Shown piece after piece: positions 56,326 to 59,841 of a stretch of 59,841 nucleotides of DNA; positions within the stretch are counted from its first letter, which is position 1, and each line of letters starts with the position of its first letter. The position numbers and the translations under genes were made by a program. The DNA comes from JAHCIE01 sp034431435 (GTDB taxonomy: Bacteria > Chloroflexota > Anaerolineae > Epilineales > JAHCIE01): NCBI GenBank assembly GCA_034431435.1, contig DAOUDG010000060.1, positions 1 through 59,841 of the forward strand, in the 5' to 3' direction. The notes beneath the pieces were generated by a model. The model had not been told where the DNA came from. It was given only the letters and a program-made list of their open reading frames with translations, and did no database searches.

Positions 56326-58518
56326 CTACGTGTGTCGCGCGCCCTTCATGCTGAGGCCGACGCGGCCACGCTCGCGGTCGATCTTGATGACGCGCACCTG
56401 CACGATGTCGCCCACCTGCACCACCGCCAGCGGGTTGCGCACGAAGCGATCGGCCAGCTCCGAGATGTGCACCAGGCCGTCGTTCTTCAGCCCGATGTCT
56501 ACGAACGCGCCGAAGTCCACCACGTTGCGCACCGTCCCCTGCAAGACCATCCCCTCCTTGAGATCGTCCAGCGACAGCACATCCTGGCGCAGCACGACCG
56601 GCGGCGCGTCCTCGCGCGGGTCGCGGCCCGGCCGCTCCAGGCTGTCGAGGATGTCCAGCAGCGTCGGCTCGCCCACGTCCACCAGGTCCGCCAGGGCGGC
56701 CAGTCCGCCGCGCTCGCCGGCCGTCCGGTCGCGGAAGGCGCGCACCCGCTGCGGCAGGTCCCGCTCGCGGCCGGTGACGCCCATGAGGTCGAACAGCCGC
56801 TCCACCACCGGGTACGATTCGGGGTGGATGGGCGTGTTCTCCAGCGGGTTCGCGCCGTCGGGCAGCTTGAGGAAACCCGCCGCCTGCTGATACGCCTTGG
56901 GGCCGATGCCCTTCACCTTGAGCAGCGCGGCGCGGGTCTTGAACGCGCCCTGCTCGTTGCGGTGGGCGACGATGGCCTCCGCCTGGCGGCTGGTGAGACC
57001 CGACACGTACTTGAGCAGCGCGGGCGAGGCGGTATTGAGATCGACGCCGACGCGGTTGACGCACGACTCCACCACCGCGTCCAGCGTCGCCGCCAGCTCG
57101 CGCTGGTCCACATCGTGCTGGTAGAGGCCGACGCCGATGCTCTTGGGGTCGATCTTGACCAGTTCCGCCAGCGGGTCTTGCAGGCGGCGGGCGATGGACA
57201 CCGCGCCGCGCATCGACACGTCCAGGTCGGGCATCTCCTGGCGGGCCAGCGGCGACGCCGAGTACACCGACGCGCCCGCCTCGTTGACGATGGCGTACAT
57301 GACGCCGCCGCCACGCCGCGCGATCAGCTCCGCTACCAGCGCCTCGCTCTCGCGGGAGGCCGTGCCATTGCCAATGGCGATGATGGACACGCCGAGCCTG
57401 TCCACGAGTTTGCCCAGGGTGTCCAGCGCGCCCGCGCGGTCGTTGCGCGGCTCGAAGGGGTAGACGGTGGTTGTCGCCAGCACCTTGCCCGTCGCGTCGA
57501 CCACGGCCACCTTGCAGCCGGTGCGGATGCCGGGGTCGATGCCCAGGATGGCCCGGCGCGGCAGCGGCGGCTGAAGCAGCAGGGCGCGCAGGTTGGCGGC
57601 GAAAATCTGCACGGCGTGGCCGTCGGCGGTCTCGGTGCGCTCGCCGCGTACCTCGCGCTCGATGGACGGGGCCAGCAGCCGCTTGTAGCCGTCGTGAACG
57701 GCCTCGCGCACCTGGGCGGCGGCGGGTTGCGCCGTGGGCGGCAGGTCAGCCCGCAACCCGGCGCGGGCTTCGAGGGCGGGCAGGATGCGCTCGGTGGGCG
57801 CGTCTACGGTCACCCGTAGCGCGCCCTCACGCTCGCCGCGATTGATGGCCAGCCAGCGGTGGGGTGGGACAGCGGTGATAGCCTCGCTATAGTCGTAGTA
57901 CAGATCGTACTTCTTGCCGGGATCGAGCTTCGCGTCGACCAGGCTGACGCGGAGCCGGCCGCCCCGGCCCGTCAACTCGCGCACGTCGGCGCGGGCGGCG
58001 GCGTCCTCGGCGACCTCCTCGGCGATGATGTCGCGCGCGCCTTGCAGCGCCTCCTCGACGCTCGCCACGCTGTCGCCCAGGTAGGCGGCGGCCAGCGCCT
58101 CGACCGGCGCGCCCGCATCCAGGGCGCGCAGGCGGTCGGCCAGGGGTTGCAGGCCCTTCTCGCGGGCAATCATGGCGCGCGTGCGGCGCTTGGGCTTGTA
58201 GGGCAGGTACAGGTCTTCGACCACCTGGAGCGTTGTCGCCGCCTCGATGGCCGCGCGCAGGTCGTCGGTGAGCTTGCCCTGCTCCTCGATGGAGGCCAGG
58301 ACGGTCGCCTTGCGCTCGGCCAGCTGGCGCAGGTACAGGCGGCGCTTCTCGATGCTGCGCAACTGCTCCTCATCCAGACCGCCGGTGACTTCCTTGCGAT
58401 AGCGGGCGATGAAGGGTACGGTGTTGTCGTCGTCCAGCAGAGCGATGGCGCGCGCCACCTGGTCGGCCTGGAGGTCCAGCTCGGCAGCGATGACTTGGGC
58501 GAGGGGGGTAGCGTTCAT
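56326..58518 (-). CDS. tex: Tex-family RNA-binding transcriptional accessory protein
   Basis: A 730-residue Tex. Order of domains: helical N-terminus with VPFIARYRKEVTGGLDEEQLR (about 32-52); LYLPYKPKRRTRAMIAREKGL; YqgF/RNase H-like domain with AILGIDPGIRTGCKVAVVD; helix-hairpin-helix region with SIGVGLYQHDVDQ and NTASPALLKYVSGLTSRQAE; and a C-terminal S1 domain, GMVLQGTVRNVVDFGAFVDI then GLKNDGLVHISEL. Tex binds nucleic acid and RNA polymerase. ATG at 58518 has a weak ribosome binding site; the frame is open to 58545 but that would enter the upstream hairpin. Confidence 0.97.
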   Translation of the reverse strand: MNATPLAQVIAAELDLQADQVARAIALLDDDNTVPFIARYRKEVTGGLDEEQLRSIEKRRLYLRQLAERKATVLASIEEQGKLTDDLRAAIEAATTLQVVEDLYLPYKPKRRTRAMIAREKGLQPLADRLRALDAGAPVEALAAAYLGDSVASVEEALQGARDIIAEEVAEDAAARADVRELTGRGGRLRVSLVDAKLDPGKKYDLYYDYSEAITAVPPHRWLAINRGEREGALRVTVDAPTERILPALEARAGLRADLPPTAQPAAAQVREAVHDGYKRLLAPSIEREVRGERTETADGHAVQIFAANLRALLLQPPLPRRAILGIDPGIRTGCKVAVVDATGKVLATTTVYPFEPRNDRAGALDTLGKLVDRLGVSIIAIGNGTASRESEALVAELIARRGGGVMYAIVNEAGASVYSASPLARQEMPDLDVSMRGAVSIARRLQDPLAELVKIDPKSIGVGLYQHDVDQRELAATLDAVVESCVNRVGVDLNTASPALLKYVSGLTSRQAEAIVAHRNEQGAFKTRAALLKVKGIGPKAYQQAAGFLKLPDGANPLENTPIHPESYPVVERLFDLMGVTGRERDLPQRVRAFRDRTAGERGGLAALADLVDVGEPTLLDILDSLERPGRDPREDAPPVVLRQDVLSLDDLKEGMVLQGTVRNVVDFGAFVDIGLKNDGLVHISELADRFVRNPLAVVQVGDIVQVRVIKIDRERGRVGLSMKGARHT

Positions 58519-58535
58519 AGGTCCGTCACAGTCAG

Positions 58536-58565
58536 CAAGGGGCACGACGCCTGCCGTGCCCCTTG
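58536..58565. repeat. Perfect 11-bp inverted repeat between the LysM gene and tex
   Basis: CAAGGGGCACG (58536-58546) and CGTGCCCCTTG (58555-58565) around ACGCCTGC. On the minus strand it follows the LysM stop (58597) and precedes the tex start, so it probably ends the LysM transcript; no T-run follows, so factor-dependent or RNA-stability roles are also possible. Confidence 0.6.
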
Positions 58566-58596
58566 AGGTCGATACGCCGGCGCCAGGGCGGTGGCG

Positions 58597-59298
58597 CTAG
58601 CGTGGCGTCCAGCGCATGGCGTCGAAGCCAATGCGCACGCTGAGGAAGGGTTGCCCGGTAATGTCGCTGAGGCCGACACTGTCGGTCCCGTCGCCCCGCC
58701 AGCGGTACGTACCCAGCGACACCCACTGGTCGGAGTAGGGTGTCTGGTCCAGGGGAACGATGGTATAGCCGTCGGCATGGTAGATCTCGTACTGGGCGAT
58801 GCCAAAGGCATTGAGGGGCGGGATGTAGGCGTACACCTCGTAATAGCCAGGGCTGAGGCGGGCGTACCAGCGTCCCCAGTTGAAATTGGGCTGCGGGGTC
58901 TGGTTGTTGAACGTCCAGTACATATGGCCGCGATAGCCGACGGCGGTCTGGTTCCAACCGTTGGGGTCGCCGCCGCGTTGGAAGCCGGGGTCCAGGTCGT
59001 CGACGATGACCTCGCTGCTCGGTGGGGGCGGTGGGTTGCCGGGAATGAGCAGGACCTGGCCGGGGTAGATAACGGTCGAGGTCAGGCTGTTGATGTTCAT
59101 GATGACCTGAACCGACGTCCCGAAGCGGGCGGCGATGCTGTACAGGGTATCGCCCGGCTGGACCACGTAGGGGAAGGTGGGGCCGACGGCGGCGGTCGTT
59201 TGGGGTGTCTCCTGGGCGGCGACCGGGCCGGCCGGGGCGGCCAACACAGCCAGCAGCGCCACCAGGAACGCCACCAGTACGAGAAAGCCTTTATTCAT
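58597..59298 (-). CDS. Exported LysM protein with golvesin-like C-terminal domain
   Basis: A 233-residue secreted protein. Signal peptide MNKGFLVLVAFLVALLAVLA cleaved near PVAAQE; one LysM domain YVVQPGDTLYSIAARFG to VIYPGQVLLIP (residues about 44-86) that binds peptidoglycan; a proline linker; then a domain with EVIVDDLDPGFQRGGDPNGW, SPGYYEVYAYIPPL, YEIYHADGYTIVPLDQ and SLGTYRWRGDGTDSVGLSD, matching the golvesin/Xly carbohydrate-binding-like fold. It is likely attached to the cell wall. ATG at 59298 has AGGGAG upstream. Confidence 0.9.
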   Translation of the reverse strand: MNKGFLVLVAFLVALLAVLAAPAGPVAAQETPQTTAAVGPTFPYVVQPGDTLYSIAARFGTSVQVIMNINSLTSTVIYPGQVLLIPGNPPPPPSSEVIVDDLDPGFQRGGDPNGWNQTAVGYRGHMYWTFNNQTPQPNFNWGRWYARLSPGYYEVYAYIPPLNAFGIAQYEIYHADGYTIVPLDQTPYSDQWVSLGTYRWRGDGTDSVGLSDITGQPFLSVRIGFDAMRWTPR

Positions 59299-59381
59299 GG
59301 GTTCTCCCTGAAAGAACGACTGAGATGGAGGCCAGGGCGACGCGAGCCGCCGCTAACCCTCGTCGCGACGCGCACGCCCCT

Positions 59382-59410
59382 ATGGTAAGCATTCTGGCGG
59401 TGTCGGGCAA
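59382..59410 (-). promoter_or_regulatory. Promoter of the LysM gene
   Basis: On the minus strand TTGCCC (plus 59405-59410), exactly 17 bases, TACCAT (plus 59382-59387). Leader about 80 bases. The interval 59299-59686 holds this promoter, the rightward promoter at 59459 and the structured leader. Confidence 0.6.
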
Positions 59411-59458
59411 GTTCAATGACGGCTCGTGGCGGCGAACTTGTAAACTCGTAGCCATTCC

Positions 59459-59486
59459 TTGACAATTGATCTGTTCCTTTTATAAT
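59459..59486 (+). promoter_or_regulatory. Promoter of the terminal lipoprotein gene
   Basis: TTGACA (59459-59464), 16 bases, TATAAT (59481-59486). Transcription is expected about 59492-59493, at the first base of the leader element. Confidence 0.85.
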
Positions 59487-59520
59487 GTGAGTCGCCCGCT
59501 TGTAATGTGAGTTGCCCGCT
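59483..59520 (+). repeat. 18-base tandem direct repeat over the promoter and transcript start
   Basis: TAATGTGAGTCGCCCGCT (59483-59500) and TAATGTGAGTTGCCCGCT (59503-59520), one mismatch, 20 bases apart (two helical turns). The first copy overlaps the -10 and start site. Confidence 0.8.
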
Positions 59521-59653
59521 CAGCCCATTGGGCGCGCAGGGTCTGTGACGACCCTGGCAACCCCTGACCATCATCCCCAGTCTCGACATGCCAGTGCGGG
59601 ACGCCGCAACATTGAGATGGACGCTCCAGGATGATGAGCGCATCTAGCGGGCG
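59493..59653 (+). promoter_or_regulatory. Structured leader RNA upstream of a lipoprotein gene (candidate riboswitch)
   Basis: Several nested pairings are visible. Outer stem: CGCCCGCT (59493-59500, or the second copy GCCCGCT 59514-59520) with AGCGGGCG (59646-59653). Inside: GCCC-ATT-GGGC (59523-59533); CAGGGTC-TGTGAC-GACCCTG (59537-59556); CATCATCC (59569-59576) with GGATGATG (59629-59636), enclosing GTCTCG (59580-59585) with CGGGAC (59597-59602). A GGAGGAGG ribosome binding site follows 20 bases after. I cannot match it to a known riboswitch class. Confidence 0.55.
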
Positions 59654-59686
59654 TACCCTTTCGCCTGGTTCTGGAGGAGGAACCCT

Positions 59687-59841
59687 ATGAAACGAACAAC
59701 CACATATCTGGCCCTGATGATGCTCGCCATCGTCGGCATGCTGCTGGCGGCGTGTAGCGGCGCTGCTGCGCCGGCTGCCGCGCCGACGACCGCGCCCGCC
59801 GCGGCTGCGAAGGCGACCGAGGCCCCCAAGGCCGCCGCGCC
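59687..59841 (+). CDS. N-terminus of a lipoprotein, probably an ABC transporter substrate-binding protein (cut by the right edge)
   Basis: The visible 51 residues start MKRTTTYLALMMLAIVGMLL and contain the lipobox LLAAC (Cys23), followed by an Ala/Pro/Thr-rich linker (SGAAAPAAAPTTAPA...). This pattern is typical of Chloroflexota substrate-binding lipoproteins. ATG at 59687 has a very strong GGAGGAGG site. The binding domain lies outside the window, so the family (BMP, sugar or peptide) is unknown. Confidence 0.75.
   Translation, partial: MKRTTTYLALMMLAIVGMLLAACSGAAAPAAAPTTAPAAAAKATEAPKAAA

Noticed and set aside
56257..57819. 520-codon plus-strand frame antisense to tex
   Set aside because: Tex motifs are complete on the minus strand; the antisense protein has no domain and begins inside a repeat.
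59537..59565. SAM-riboswitch-like string ACGACCCTGGCAACCCC
   Set aside because: Only the GGCAACC-like core is reminiscent; the P1-P4 layout and the AGAG and K-turn elements of SAM-I are not found, so I do not assign the class.

Overview
The window is one GC-rich bacterial stretch (mostly around two-thirds G+C by eye) that looks like a Chloroflexota chromosome, probably of the Anaerolineae/Caldilineae side. The signs are a secreted two-component-type beta-propeller protein with a TPTATPT linker and an FLPYL-type C-terminus, DUF2723 and PMT-type membrane glycosyltransferases, Ala/Pro-rich lipoproteins and a golvesin-like LysM protein. No ribosomal RNA or other taxonomic marker is present, so the phylum is an inference. 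Promoters are classical TTGACA-17-TATAAT types and many are very clear.

Layout. 1-1420: an F420-dependent-reductase-like gene behind a perfect 18-bp palindrome, then tmRNA (ssrA). 1424-10084: the propeller protein, psuG, a methyltransferase, a GNAT acetylase, recF and two permeases of a nucleoside/BMP-type ABC importer. 10085-22572: a repeat-rich spacer, a mechanosensitive-channel-like protein, DUF92, a dockerin/cohesin protein, DinB, a spermidine-synthase-like protein, a phosphoesterase, a lipase-like hydrolase with a small partner, an ankyrin lipoprotein, two membrane glycosyltransferases, Nudix and PspC. 22701-32882 (all minus): GT4 and glmS with its own promoter and a glmS ribozyme leader, then reading upstream plsC, plsC, cmk, an RsuA/RluB-type pseudouridine synthase, scpB, an anSME-like radical SAM enzyme and a YhhQ transporter. 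33158-42880: a GmrSD-like DUF262/DUF1524 defence protein, glutamine synthetase, a LysE exporter with a terminator-containing leader, mntH with an MntR/DtxR-type operator, a universal stress protein, and amt-glnK behind an attenuator-like leader. 43008-50412: a minus-strand run (sixA, M20 peptidase, DinB, DUF2723, peptidase E) and a Ppx/GppA-HD phosphatase. 50615-56278: a type I restriction-modification locus whose methylase and specificity subunits are fused, interrupted by a GxxExxY gene that sits between two copies of a palindromic repeat. 56326-59841: tex, a LysM protein and, at the right edge, a lipoprotein start behind a highly structured leader.

How the parts relate. glnA, amt and glnK form a nitrogen-assimilation set. 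The scpB-pseudouridine synthase-cmk-plsC-plsC run is a housekeeping cluster. Two anti-phage loci (GmrSD-like, type I RM) are separate. The lipoprotein at the right edge could be the binding protein of an ABC importer such as the permease pair at 7.9-10.1 kb, but its family cannot be seen.

The most unusual content is at RNA and repeat level: a glmS ribozyme with an inserted two-hairpin domain, three further leaders (lysE, amt, terminal lipoprotein) that look regulatory, a divergent promoter pair predicted to make two leaderless mRNAs, and at least five families of short dispersed repeats in intergenic DNA.
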